Source: PALSA-610 sp038239145 (GTDB lineage: Bacteria; Actinomycetota; Acidimicrobiia; IMCC26256; PALSA-610). Taken from it: 64,000 nucleotides of DNA. The notes under the pieces are model-generated. The model was not told the origin of the DNA, did not search any database, and saw only the letters and a list, made by a program, of their open reading frames with translations. The translations under genes and the position numbers were made by a program. Below, one piece after another: positions 46,739 to 54,385 of this stretch (position 1 is its first letter; each line of letters begins with the position of its first letter). The stretch lies in NCBI GenBank assembly GCA_038239145.1, contig JBBSFB010000021.1, positions 5,377 to 69,376 of the forward strand, in the 5' to 3' direction.

Positions 46739-48345
46739 CGGATGCCTCCGTATTCGATGCCCGTGAGGGCTGCCATGTCGCGATCGAACGTCGTCAGGTC
46801 GTCGAGTGAGAAGTGCGAGAGATGGTCGTGCCCGCAGGCGCGCGCCAGGACTTCCATCATCTCGACGGATGCGCGAAGGAACTTGTCCAGGCGCTGGGCG
46901 GCCTCGTCGACCGGAAGCCGGGCGCGGAGATGCTCCTTCTGGGTCGCGATACCGACCGGGCAGTTGTTCGTATGGCAGGCGCGCATGCCGAGGCACCCAA
47001 TGGCCTGGATCGCGCTGTTGGCGATTGCGACGGCGTCGGCACCGAGTGCCAGTGCCTTGGCGAAGTCGGCCGCGTCGCGCAGCCCGCCGGTGACGATGAG
47101 CGTCACGTCGCGACGCTTGCGGCGATCGAGGTGGCGGCGGGCCCGCGCCAGCGCGGGGATCGTCGGCACCGAGATGTTGTCGCGGAAAAGGAGCGGCGCC
47201 GCGCCGGTTCCCCCGCCGCGGCCGTCGAGGATGATGTAGTCGACACCGATCTCGAGCGCGGCATCGATGTCGCTTTCGACATGCTGAGCGGAAAGCTTCA
47301 CGCCGATCGGGATGCCGCCGCTGCGCTCGCGGACCTCGTCGGCGAAGTGGCGGAAATCGTCGACGCCGTGCCAGTCGGGGAACGTCGACGGCGAGACCGC
47401 CGGCGTGCCCTCGGGGAGCCCGCGCACCGCGGCGATGCGGCCCTTGACCTTCGGACCGGGCAGATGACCGCCCGTTCCGGTCTTCGCACCCTGTCCGAGC
47501 TTGAAGTGGAACGCTTGGACCTTCGTCAGGACGTCCCAGCTCCAACCGAACCGGGCCGACGCGAGCTCGTAGAAGTACCGCGAGTTCTCGCTCTGCTCCT
47601 CGGGCAGCATGCCACCCTCGCCGGAACAGATGCCGGTACCGGCGAGTTGTGCGCCGCGTCCGAGCGCCGTCTTCGCCTCAAGCGACAACGCGCCGAACGA
47701 CATATCGGAGACGAACAACGGAATGTCCAGCCACAACGGCTTCGAGGCGTTCGGTCCGATGCAGATCTCGTCGCCGACCGGCACTTCGTCGAGCAGGGGT
47801 AGTCGGGCGAGTTGCGCGGTGACGAACTGGATCGAGTCCCAACTCGGCAACGCCTGGCGCGCGACGCCCATCGCGCCGACGAACCCGTGATGGCCGACTT
47901 TGGTGAGACCGTTCATCGCGAGTTCGTGGATCCGCATTACGTACGGCTCCTCGATCGTCCCGTGCGGGTCGCTGTAAAGCCCCTGGTACACGTCGGGTGA
48001 ATACGGCTGCGGGTGCATCAGCTTCCACCGGATCACCTCGTCGCGATCGACACGAAGGCTGTCACCCTCGAGGACCGACGGGAACTTCGTGAGCGCTTCG
48101 TGATTGTTGTAGGCACTGACACCCGACTCGATGCGGTAGTCCCAGCCGTGCAGTCCGCAGATGAGATCGTCGCCGATGATCTGACCGTCGGCGAGGAGCG
48201 CGCCGCGATGAAGGCAGCGACCGTGGAGTACGGAATGCTCGTCGCCGCGCCGCACGACGACCAGGTCGACCCCTTCGACAATCGCACCGAACGGCTCGCC
48301 GTCGGGCACGTCACTCCACTTCGCCGCCTCGACCCAATTCGTCAC
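46735..48345 (-). CDS. Rieske [2Fe-2S] domain fused to a glutamate-synthase-like FMN/[3Fe-4S] domain
   Basis: 536 aa. Rieske ligands Cys44/His46 (GRCLHRGAL) and Cys63/His66 (LICGLHGWDY). Residues about 130-520 match the FMN-binding GltB core: PLFVSDMSFGALSLEAKTAL, GTGICSGEGGMLPEE, FKLGQGAKTGTGGHLPG, VDYIILDGRGGGTGAAP, and a [3Fe-4S] loop CLGMRACHTNNCPVG (Cys451, 457, 462; C-x5-C-x4-C). The glutaminase domain of true GltB is absent. GTG 48345 overlaps the DUF1003 gene and the stop overlaps the ThDP gene, both by four bases. Two redox proteins each with an added Rieske domain in one operon is unusual. Confidence 0.88.
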   Translation of the reverse strand: MTNWVEAAKWSDVPDGEPFGAIVEGVDLVVVRRGDEHSVLHGRCLHRGALLADGQIIGDDLICGLHGWDYRIESGVSAYNNHEALTKFPSVLEGDSLRVDRDEVIRWKLMHPQPYSPDVYQGLYSDPHGTIEEPYVMRIHELAMNGLTKVGHHGFVGAMGVARQALPSWDSIQFVTAQLARLPLLDEVPVGDEICIGPNASKPLWLDIPLFVSDMSFGALSLEAKTALGRGAQLAGTGICSGEGGMLPEEQSENSRYFYELASARFGWSWDVLTKVQAFHFKLGQGAKTGTGGHLPGPKVKGRIAAVRGLPEGTPAVSPSTFPDWHGVDDFRHFADEVRERSGGIPIGVKLSAQHVESDIDAALEIGVDYIILDGRGGGTGAAPLLFRDNISVPTIPALARARRHLDRRKRRDVTLIVTGGLRDAADFAKALALGADAVAIANSAIQAIGCLGMRACHTNNCPVGIATQKEHLRARLPVDEAAQRLDKFLRASVEMMEVLARACGHDHLSHFSLDDLTTFDRDMAALTGIEYGGIR

Positions 48346-48773
48346 TTCGTAGCCTCCCGGTCGGTAATCAAGCCGTCGATCTTGTCCTCGAGCCGATGCA
48401 GATCGGCCTCGGTGTGCATTGCGATGCGCAGGGTCTCACCGTCGCGAGCGCGATCGCGGCTCGACGACCGGCGCTGAGCCAGCAACACGAGCGGGCCCTG
48501 GAGCGCGGCGATCGTGGCGAGCACCGCGCTGATGACGGCGAAGATGATCACGGGATACGGTTCGAACGGACGCGCGGCGACGTTCCACACGATCCACACG
48601 GCGATGAGGCCGACCACGGTTCCTGCGAATGGCCACGACGCGACGGTGTCGGCAACCCGCATCGCGAGCGATTCGGCGCGTCCGGGTTCCGGTACGTGCC
48701 ACATGCTCAGCGTGTGCCCGCAATTCGGGCACTGCAACTCGCCGTCGACCGTGTCGCGCACGTGGACTTCCAT
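48342..48773 (-). CDS. DUF1003 membrane protein with Cys pair
   Basis: 143 aa. GGGAGG 7 bases before ATG 48773. N-terminus has LQCPNCGHTLSMWH, a CxxC that may bind zinc or sit near the Rieske partners. Then DUF1003: two spans (FAGTVVGLIAVWIVWNV; YPVIIFAVISAVLATIAALQ) followed by SSSRDRARDGE and a C-terminal coiled coil with LHRLEDKIDGL. First gene of the coupled operon, so it may anchor the complex to the membrane (inference). Confidence 0.82.
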   Translation of the reverse strand: MEVHVRDTVDGELQCPNCGHTLSMWHVPEPGRAESLAMRVADTVASWPFAGTVVGLIAVWIVWNVAARPFEPYPVIIFAVISAVLATIAALQGPLVLLAQRRSSSRDRARDGETLRIAMHTEADLHRLEDKIDGLITDREATK

Positions 48774-49221
48774 CAACCGGCCTCCCAGGACTGGTAGAGC
48801 TCCTCGAGCTGATGGCGCAGCCACGCACGTGCACGATGCCGCGGCGCGGGCGACGGCGAGGCTGGTCTCGAGGAGGCGACAGTTTGGCTCATGAACACAC
48901 AGTCCCGCCGGAGCGGTGTGTGTTACACGATTTTTCGGCCCCTGACTCGACGAGACCTCGCGTACGGTGGAAGCGACGAATGCGTTCCGCGAACCGGATG
49001 AGTCGTTCGGTGACGCACCACGATGTTGCGGTGTTGTACCGATGTTCGGTCGCTCCGACGGTGCGCACGATTGGGGATGGCTGGGAGGCCGCACGCGCTC
49101 GCTGCTTCCGTGAGTACGTGTATGCCAAGGATCGGACGGTCCTCGCGCGGGCGCAGGGAAATGGTCGATGGTGACCGATCTGGAATGATCTCCCCACCGG
49201 AGAGTACGTCGACGGCTCCTC
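48774..49221. other. 448-bp divergent region, no gene seen
   Basis: Between the DUF1003-Rieske operon and the GAF-ANTAR gene. Open frames are shadows. AACACAC (48894-48900) and GTGTGTT (48918-48924) form a 7-bp inverted repeat that could be an operator. Confidence 0.4.
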
Positions 49222-49962
49222 ATGACTGACCGCGAAGCTTTGCTGTCGCGAATGTTCGTCGAGATGGCTGACACGCTCGTGGCCGATTTCGACCTGGTCG
49301 ACGTGCTGACCACGATCGCTTCGCGATGTACGCAGCTGTTCGAAGTCGACGAAGCTGGAATCATGCTCGCCGTCAACGGTCAGTTGCAGGTTGCGGCGTC
49401 GTCGAGTCAGGCGATGCGCCTGCTGGAACTCTTCGAAGTGCAACACGATGAAGGACCCTCCGTCGATTGTTTGCGCGGCGGCATTCCGATCGGATGTGAA
49501 CAACTCAGCACTGCAGCCGACCGGTGGCCTGCCTTCACGATGGAAGCATTGCACGCGGGTATCGGATCGGTCTTCGCGCTCCCGATGCGGCTTCGGGAGC
49601 GAACGATCGGCTCGCTGAACCTGCTCCGCCACCGCACCGGCAGCATGTCGACTGCGGACCTCACCACCGCGCAGGCTCTCGCCGATGTCGCGACGATCGG
49701 CATTCTCCAGCATCGCATCGCGGCCGAGAGCCAGCTTCTCGCCGAACAGCTGCAAGGTGCGCGGCAGAGCCGAGTCGTCATCGAACAGGCCAAAGGCGTT
49801 GTCGCCGCAACTACTGGTGTACGCGTCGAAGACGCCTTCGACTTGATGAGGAACTACTCCCGGGTCCACAAGCTTCGACTCGCGGATATGGCCGCGGGAA
49901 TCGTGGCGCGCGAGTTTCCGCCCGGGCTGCTGGTCGAGCGCCCCACATCCAAGGGTCCCTAA
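49222..49962 (+). CDS. GAF-ANTAR transcription antitermination regulator
   Basis: 246 aa. GAF domain at about 20-165 (LVDVLTTIASRCTQLFEVDE, VFALPMRLRERTIGSLNLL) and C-terminal ANTAR RNA-binding domain at about 180-235 (SRVVIEQAKGVVAATTGV, AFDLMRNYSRVHKLRLADMA). ANTAR proteins bind tandem hexaloop hairpins in leaders to prevent termination; the GAF senses a ligand. Closely similar to the GAF-ANTAR half of the gene at 51642, with a GAF kinase between. Confidence 0.9.
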   Translation: MTDREALLSRMFVEMADTLVADFDLVDVLTTIASRCTQLFEVDEAGIMLAVNGQLQVAASSSQAMRLLELFEVQHDEGPSVDCLRGGIPIGCEQLSTAADRWPAFTMEALHAGIGSVFALPMRLRERTIGSLNLLRHRTGSMSTADLTTAQALADVATIGILQHRIAAESQLLAEQLQGARQSRVVIEQAKGVVAATTGVRVEDAFDLMRNYSRVHKLRLADMAAGIVAREFPPGLLVERPTSKGP

Positions 49963-50002
49963 GTCGCCCCGAGACGCCGACAGCTGTGGAACGCGGACGT
50001 GA

Positions 50003-51310
50003 TCAACGGGCGGGCGCCGAGGCTGACAACCGTTGGGGGAAGAAGGGCGACGGTGATTTTGCCGGAGCGCCCGCTACCGGGAGGAACATGGTGAACGTGG
50101 TTCCGGACGACGAGGACGCGACTTCGATGTAGCCACTGTGCCGCTCGACGATCTCTTGCGCGATGTACAGGCCCAACCCGGTGCCGGCGACTTGATCTTC
50201 TTTCGACTGGACACCGCGAAAGAACCTGGTGAAGAGGCGCGGCTGCTCGGCCGGCGGGATGCCGATACCGGTATCGCGCACCGAGAGGGCCAAGTGGTCG
50301 CCCACGGTACGAGATGCGATCTCGACCCGTCCACCGGATTTCGTGAACTTGACGGCGTTTGAGACGAAGTTCAGCAGCGCGCGCTCGAGTTGGCCGGAAT
50401 CGCCGACGACTGCCGTATCCGATCGGAGGTCGACGACGAGTTCGAGCCCGGCCGCTGCGACTGCCGGCGCGGTTGCCTCCCGGACCCGCTCGACGACGTC
50501 GGCCACGTCGACGGGAGCAACTTCAATGGAGAAGCTGCCGTTTTCGAGCCGCGTCATGATGAGCAGATCCTCGATCAACTCGAGCAGTCGGTGACTGTTG
50601 CGTCCGATGATCGCGAGCATGCGGTTCTGCTCGACGCTCGGTGGATCCGGCTCGCCGTCGGCGAGCATCTCCACGTAGCCGATCACGGTGGTGAGCGGGC
50701 TGCGGAGCTCGTGTGAGATCTGGGAGATGAAGTCGCTGTGTGCCTTTTCGAGTTGCTTCATCTGCTCGCGTTGGGCGGCCTCGGACGTCGTCCGTAGATC
50801 CTCGCGGGCCTGAGCGTTGAGGAGATATGCGGACGCCACGTCGGCCAGGGTCTGGGCGGCGGCCATGGTCTCGGTGTTTAAGGGGCCGGCCGTGGTTCGG
50901 TAGAGGTCGAGCGCACCGAGCCGACGTTCGCCGTCGCGGAGCGGGAAGGTGAATACCGCCGACAGACCTTCCTCCAGCGCGCGTGGCGCGAACCTTGGAA
51001 ACCTGGTCTCGTCGCAGAGATTCGGTACGGCGACGGCCTCTCCGGATTCGTACGCCGCGATGCAAGGTCCTTCACCCAACTCAGTCTGCAGTTGTTCGTA
51101 CCGAAGCGCGGAGTCGTCGGACGCGGCGATGAAGTGAGGATCAGTGTCCGCCGAGATGAGCGTCACCCCGGCAGCCGTTATCGGCAGTACGTCCACGATC
51201 CGAAGGACGAGCTCGTCCAAGATCTCCTGAATCGAGAAGTCCGTTGCGACCGTCCGAGCGAAATCGCTCAAGACACTCGAGAGGCGGTGTTCCAGATTCA
51301 TCGTTCTCAT
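50003..51310 (-). CDS. Cytosolic GAF-domain sensor histidine kinase
   Basis: About 435 aa from ATG 51310 (ATG 51301 is also possible). GAF domain at about 20-165 (FSIQEILDELVLRIVDVLPI, AVFTFPLRDGERRLGALDL), a coiled-coil linker, HisKA FISQISHELRSPLTTVIGY with phospho-His, and HATPase_c with FVSNAVKFT, DTGIGIPP and GTGLGLYIAQE. The GAF half resembles those of the two flanking ANTAR proteins, so all three may see related signals. No response regulator is adjacent. Confidence 0.9.
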   Translation of the reverse strand: MRTMNLEHRLSSVLSDFARTVATDFSIQEILDELVLRIVDVLPITAAGVTLISADTDPHFIAASDDSALRYEQLQTELGEGPCIAAYESGEAVAVPNLCDETRFPRFAPRALEEGLSAVFTFPLRDGERRLGALDLYRTTAGPLNTETMAAAQTLADVASAYLLNAQAREDLRTTSEAAQREQMKQLEKAHSDFISQISHELRSPLTTVIGYVEMLADGEPDPPSVEQNRMLAIIGRNSHRLLELIEDLLIMTRLENGSFSIEVAPVDVADVVERVREATAPAVAAAGLELVVDLRSDTAVVGDSGQLERALLNFVSNAVKFTKSGGRVEIASRTVGDHLALSVRDTGIGIPPAEQPRLFTRFFRGVQSKEDQVAGTGLGLYIAQEIVERHSGYIEVASSSSGTTFTMFLPVAGAPAKSPSPFFPQRLSASAPAR

Positions 51311-51641
51311 TCCGCCACTGCGAGCGAACCGCGAGGACCGGGCGGGACATCTCGATCGCATTCAAGGTCATCGAGGATGCGTGACAACACGGCGCGACCC
51401 ACTCATCAGCTGTTATGTATCCCACAGCCGAGACGGATCGAGCACTCCCATCGTCGGCCCCTGCAGCCGGACGTGCATCGGTACAAATGTGCAGATCACG
51501 GCGGTCGTGTGCGGGAGAACCGCTGCGCGGTACTCGAAGGACGCAGCCGACGCCTCTCAAATCGCCTTGGTCGATGTGACTTACCACCACGGTGGCCGGC
51601 ACGAGGACAATGTTTCGTTGTGGGAATCAGAGTGAGACGGA
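51311..51641. other. 331-bp divergent promoter region
   Basis: Between the GAF kinase (minus) and the ANTAR-GAF-ANTAR gene (plus). No credible gene; no obvious paired hexaloop hairpins were identified by eye. Confidence 0.4.
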
Positions 51642-52727
51642 GTGTTGTATGTTTGGATCATCCCCGATGAAAGGGACGAGACGACGCCCATCCGTCGAGA
51701 GCAATGGACTACGGAGCGGAGCATTCTCGTCGCTCACGCCACGGGAGTCGTGGCCGCGCAGGCGCGCTGCGCGATGAACATCGCGCTTCTGCTGATGGAC
51801 AAGCGCGCGAACGCGGACGGTTGCAGTCTTGGCGACATTGCGGAGGCGGTGCTCGGGGGTGCGGTCGTGTTCGATCGGCGCTCGCTGGAGCGCCACCGAC
51901 GTGCCCTCGAGCTCGCCGAACGAGGCTCTAATCTCGACGCGGCTCTCGGCGCAGCTCTCGATGCTGCTGCTGCGCCCCAATCGCTCGATCTCGACTTGAC
52001 GAACCGCGAAGCCCTGCTCTCACAGACGTTCGTCGAGATGGCGGATGCGCTCGTCGCCGAGTTCGATGTCGTGGACGTTCTGACGATACTGACCCGCCGG
52101 TGCGTCGACCTGTTCGACATCGACCAGGCCGGCTTGATGCTCGCCACCGACGGAGTGTTGCGGGTAGCGGCGTCGTCGAGCCAGGTGATGCGGTACCTCG
52201 AGCTGTTCGAAGTGCAGGTCGACGAAGGACCCTGCATCGATTGCTACCGGTCGGGCGAGTTGGTGGAGTGCGAGGATCTCAGTGCCGAAGTCGCCCGCTG
52301 GCCGGCCTTCGCGCCGCGCGCGCTCGGTGCCGGAATCCGATCGGTGTTCGCGGTGCCCATGCGCCTGAGGGACGAGACCATTGGCTCCCTCAATCTGCTT
52401 CGGAACCGGGTCGGCGCGCTCGCCGATGCTGATCTCGCTGCTGCGCGTGCCGTCGCCGACGTCGCGACGATGGGGATATTGCATCACCGCATGAGCACCG
52501 AACGAGCGTTGCTTGCCGAACGCCTCGCGGAAGCGCTCGACACCCGCATTGTGATCGAGCAGGCAAAGGGAGTCCTCGCGGCCACGACCGGCATCTCGAT
52601 CGAGGCCGCATTCGCATCGATGTGCAGCTACGCCGAGCATCACGACCAACAGCTCGTCGATATCGCCCTGGGACTCGTCTCTCGGGTGGTGGTGGGTGTT
52701 CAGTTCGCCGAATCACCGCCAGACTGA
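51642..52727 (+). CDS. ANTAR-GAF-ANTAR regulator
   Basis: 361 aa, GTG start. Residues about 25-75 look like a diverged ANTAR three-helix unit (SILVAHATGVVAAQARCAMN, CSLGDIAEAVLG). A linker leads to a GAF domain at about 130-285 (VVDVLTILTRRCVDLFDIDQ, VFAVPMRLRDETIGSLNLL) and a clear ANTAR domain at about 295-350 (TRIVIEQAKGVLAATTGI, AFASMCSYAEHHDQQLVDIA). The C-terminal two-thirds is a paralogue of the protein at 49222. Two RNA-binding units on one chain could contact both hairpins of an ANTAR target (inference). Confidence 0.85.
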   Translation: MLYVWIIPDERDETTPIRREQWTTERSILVAHATGVVAAQARCAMNIALLLMDKRANADGCSLGDIAEAVLGGAVVFDRRSLERHRRALELAERGSNLDAALGAALDAAAAPQSLDLDLTNREALLSQTFVEMADALVAEFDVVDVLTILTRRCVDLFDIDQAGLMLATDGVLRVAASSSQVMRYLELFEVQVDEGPCIDCYRSGELVECEDLSAEVARWPAFAPRALGAGIRSVFAVPMRLRDETIGSLNLLRNRVGALADADLAAARAVADVATMGILHHRMSTERALLAERLAEALDTRIVIEQAKGVLAATTGISIEAAFASMCSYAEHHDQQLVDIALGLVSRVVVGVQFAESPPD

Positions 52728-52948
52728 CGATGTTGTCATCGCGGGCCGACGGCACGGCGCGCGGTCGAGCGGCGCGGCGGCGAGAGGACGACTGTTCCGC
52801 GCGCTTCGCGAAGGAGCAGGCGGATCAATCCGGGCCTGAAGGGCACTACCCGGGTTCGCCCGGCCGTTGGGCGTTCCAACACGCGGGACCGGTGTGGCAG
52901 TTCTCCAGGTCGACCAGCGCTGGTGAAGCGCCGTTCGTTGCTCGTCGG

Positions 52949-53095
52949 TCAGTTCGCTTCGGTGTCGAAGGCGGTCAGCTTGCCGTGATCGAGGCGGTGT
53001 TGGCCGAAGTGGTAGCCGTTGTCGGAACTGAAGACGATGTGGCCCAGCGGCTCCGCGTCGCGCCGGACGAGCAGCCGGCGTAACCCGTGCGCATC
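52949..53095 (-). pseudogene. Remnant of a sulfatase
   Basis: Reads HIVFSSDNGYHFGQHRLDHG, then KLTAFDTEAN and stop. The motif FTSDNGYHLGQHRL..GK is typical of arylsulfatase / N-acetylglucosamine-6-sulfatase enzymes (450+ aa), where Asp-Asn bind the calcium. The FGly-containing N-terminal half is absent; only about 48 residues remain, next to the CBM48 gene. Confidence 0.6.
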
Positions 53096-53120
53096 CGCAA
53101 GCGACGAATCGGCGGGGTTG

Positions 53121-53465
53121 CTACTGATCGGCAGCTGCGGTCGCACTCCCCGCGAGCGACGAGTCCGGGCGTCGGAGATCGACGACGGAATCGTCACCGC
53201 CGTAGTCGTTGGGCACGTAGTTGTCGGCAGCGCGATCGTTCTCCCAGCGCGCACCGTCGAGGAGAAAGCGGAAGCGGTATGCGTGTCCTACGGCCAGGTC
53301 GAACGTCGCCGACAGGCTTCCGTCCTTGTTCGGTTGCATCGAGACCAGGCCCCAGTCGGTGAACTCGCCGACGAGATCTGCCGATACCGCAACGACGCTC
53401 ACCGGGATGCGGAACGTCACGGCGACGTGATCAGGCTTCGAGGAGGCGTGCTTTTCCAACGACAC
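53121..53465 (-). CDS. CBM48/isoamylase-N-terminal-like glycogen-binding domain protein
   Basis: 114 aa, GTG 53465 with AAAGGAA 6 bases upstream. Single early-set beta domain: VAVTFRIPVSVVAVSADLVG, EFTDWGLVSMQPNKDGSLSA, YRFRFLLDGARWENDRAADN, PNDYGGDDSVVDL. The FTDW, LDG.W.ND..A..Y..N..G pattern is the AMPK-type/CBM48 alpha-glucan binding motif. Stand-alone domains of this kind probably bind glycogen or starch. Confidence 0.85.
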   Translation of the reverse strand: MSLEKHASSKPDHVAVTFRIPVSVVAVSADLVGEFTDWGLVSMQPNKDGSLSATFDLAVGHAYRFRFLLDGARWENDRAADNYVPNDYGGDDSVVDLRRPDSSLAGSATAAADQ

Positions 53466-53671
53466 TCGCGTTCCTTTCGGCGGCCGAACTTGCTTTGCCA
53501 GTTGATGAGCGCACCCGGCGCCTCGAGGTCGCGCTCGGCGTGGCACTGACGGACCGGGTAAGCAAGGAGGCGACATCCCGTCGCGGCGGAGCCAGGCCGC
53601 TTCGTTCGTAGTCGCGATCACGGGAAACGCACTGCTCGCCACAGCGTTTTCCTACCCCGATCCGCCGAACG

Positions 53672-53683
53672 CCAACTCGCCGG
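53672..53683 (+). repeat. Target-site duplication, left copy
   Basis: CCAACTCGCCGG, 12 bp, immediately outside the left inverted repeat; exact copy at 56596-56607. Confidence 0.9.
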
Positions 53684-53700
53684 TAGTGGGTCAGTTTGAT
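53684..53700 (+). repeat. Left terminal inverted repeat
   Basis: TAGTGGGTCAGTTTGAT; exact reverse complement of 56579-56595. The minus-strand lipoprotein-like frame takes its stop codon from this repeat. Confidence 0.92.
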
Positions 53701-54076
53701 TTTGAAGCCGGGTAGCGCAGGCCGCACGCGGCGGTCACCGCTGCGCGAATGCTGGCGCGGCCTGCGCTGGCACCGCGACGGGTCACCATCCGCAGTCCGG
53801 GTACAACGTCCTGTTGGTAAATGACGAACTCGGGGCTGTGGTAGCCGTACACGGCGACTGCATCCTTTGCGGCTTTCTGAACTGCTACGGGCTTCGCCTG
53901 CGCGGCGATCAACTCGTCGGCATATCGCATCTCGGAAGTCCTACATGCGATGGCGTGAGGCGACGGCGCGGCTGAGACGGAAGCGGGAAGCGTGGATGTC
54001 GCGTTGCGTGAGAACTGCCACCACCGCTGCAGGCGGCCAGCGCCATCACTGCCAAGAGGATTGTCGCTTTCCGCAT
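53691..54076 (-). pseudogene. Lipoprotein-like passenger with apparent frameshift
   Basis: ATG 54076 starts MRKATILLAVMALAACSGGG, a textbook lipoprotein signal with lipobox LAAC. In this frame sequence turns Arg/Pro-rich and stops at 53909. In the next frame protein-like sequence resumes near 54010 (TSTLPASVSAAPSPHAIACR, MRYADELIAAQAKPVAVQKA, YGYHSPEFVIYQQDVV) and ends at a stop in the left IR. One frameshift near 54000-54010 would join them into a lipoprotein of about 128 aa. Function unknown. Confidence 0.55.
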
Positions 54077-54144
54077 GGCACAGTGTTCCAAGGCTTCGAC
54101 GCGGCAGCACAACGTGGGTTGACGTTCCAGATACTCTCAGGTTG

Positions 54145-54381
54145 ATGCCCAAGCGGTCAAGCAAGCCCCGAGATCCGAACCAGCTCGCGGTGGCCATCGT
54201 CGCGCAAGCCACCGGCGACGAGGAAGCGTCTGACCCCGACGCGGGGAAGAACCCGCACGCGGTCGCGCTCGGACGCCAAGGCGGCTTGAAGGGCGGCAAG
54301 GCGCGAGCCGAGAAGCTGACGGCCGAAGAACGATCCGAGATAGCGCGCCGCGCTGCCGCTGCGCGTTGGTCGAAGCGTTGA
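54145..54381 (+). CDS. Small basic Gly/Lys/Ala-rich protein (78 aa), IS passenger
   Basis: Reads MPKRSSKPRDPNQLAVAIVA, GKNPHAVALGRQGGLKGGKA, RAEKLTAEERSEIARRAAAA, RWSKR. The GRxGGLKGGKARAxKLxxExRSEIARxAAxARW pattern belongs to a widespread uncharacterised family of small, histone-tail-like basic proteins; DNA or RNA binding is plausible. It converges on the Fic gene with 4 bp between stops. Whether it neutralises the Fic protein is unknown. Confidence 0.75.
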   Translation: MPKRSSKPRDPNQLAVAIVAQATGDEEASDPDAGKNPHAVALGRQGGLKGGKARAEKLTAEERSEIARRAAAARWSKR

Positions 54382-54385
54382 TTCA

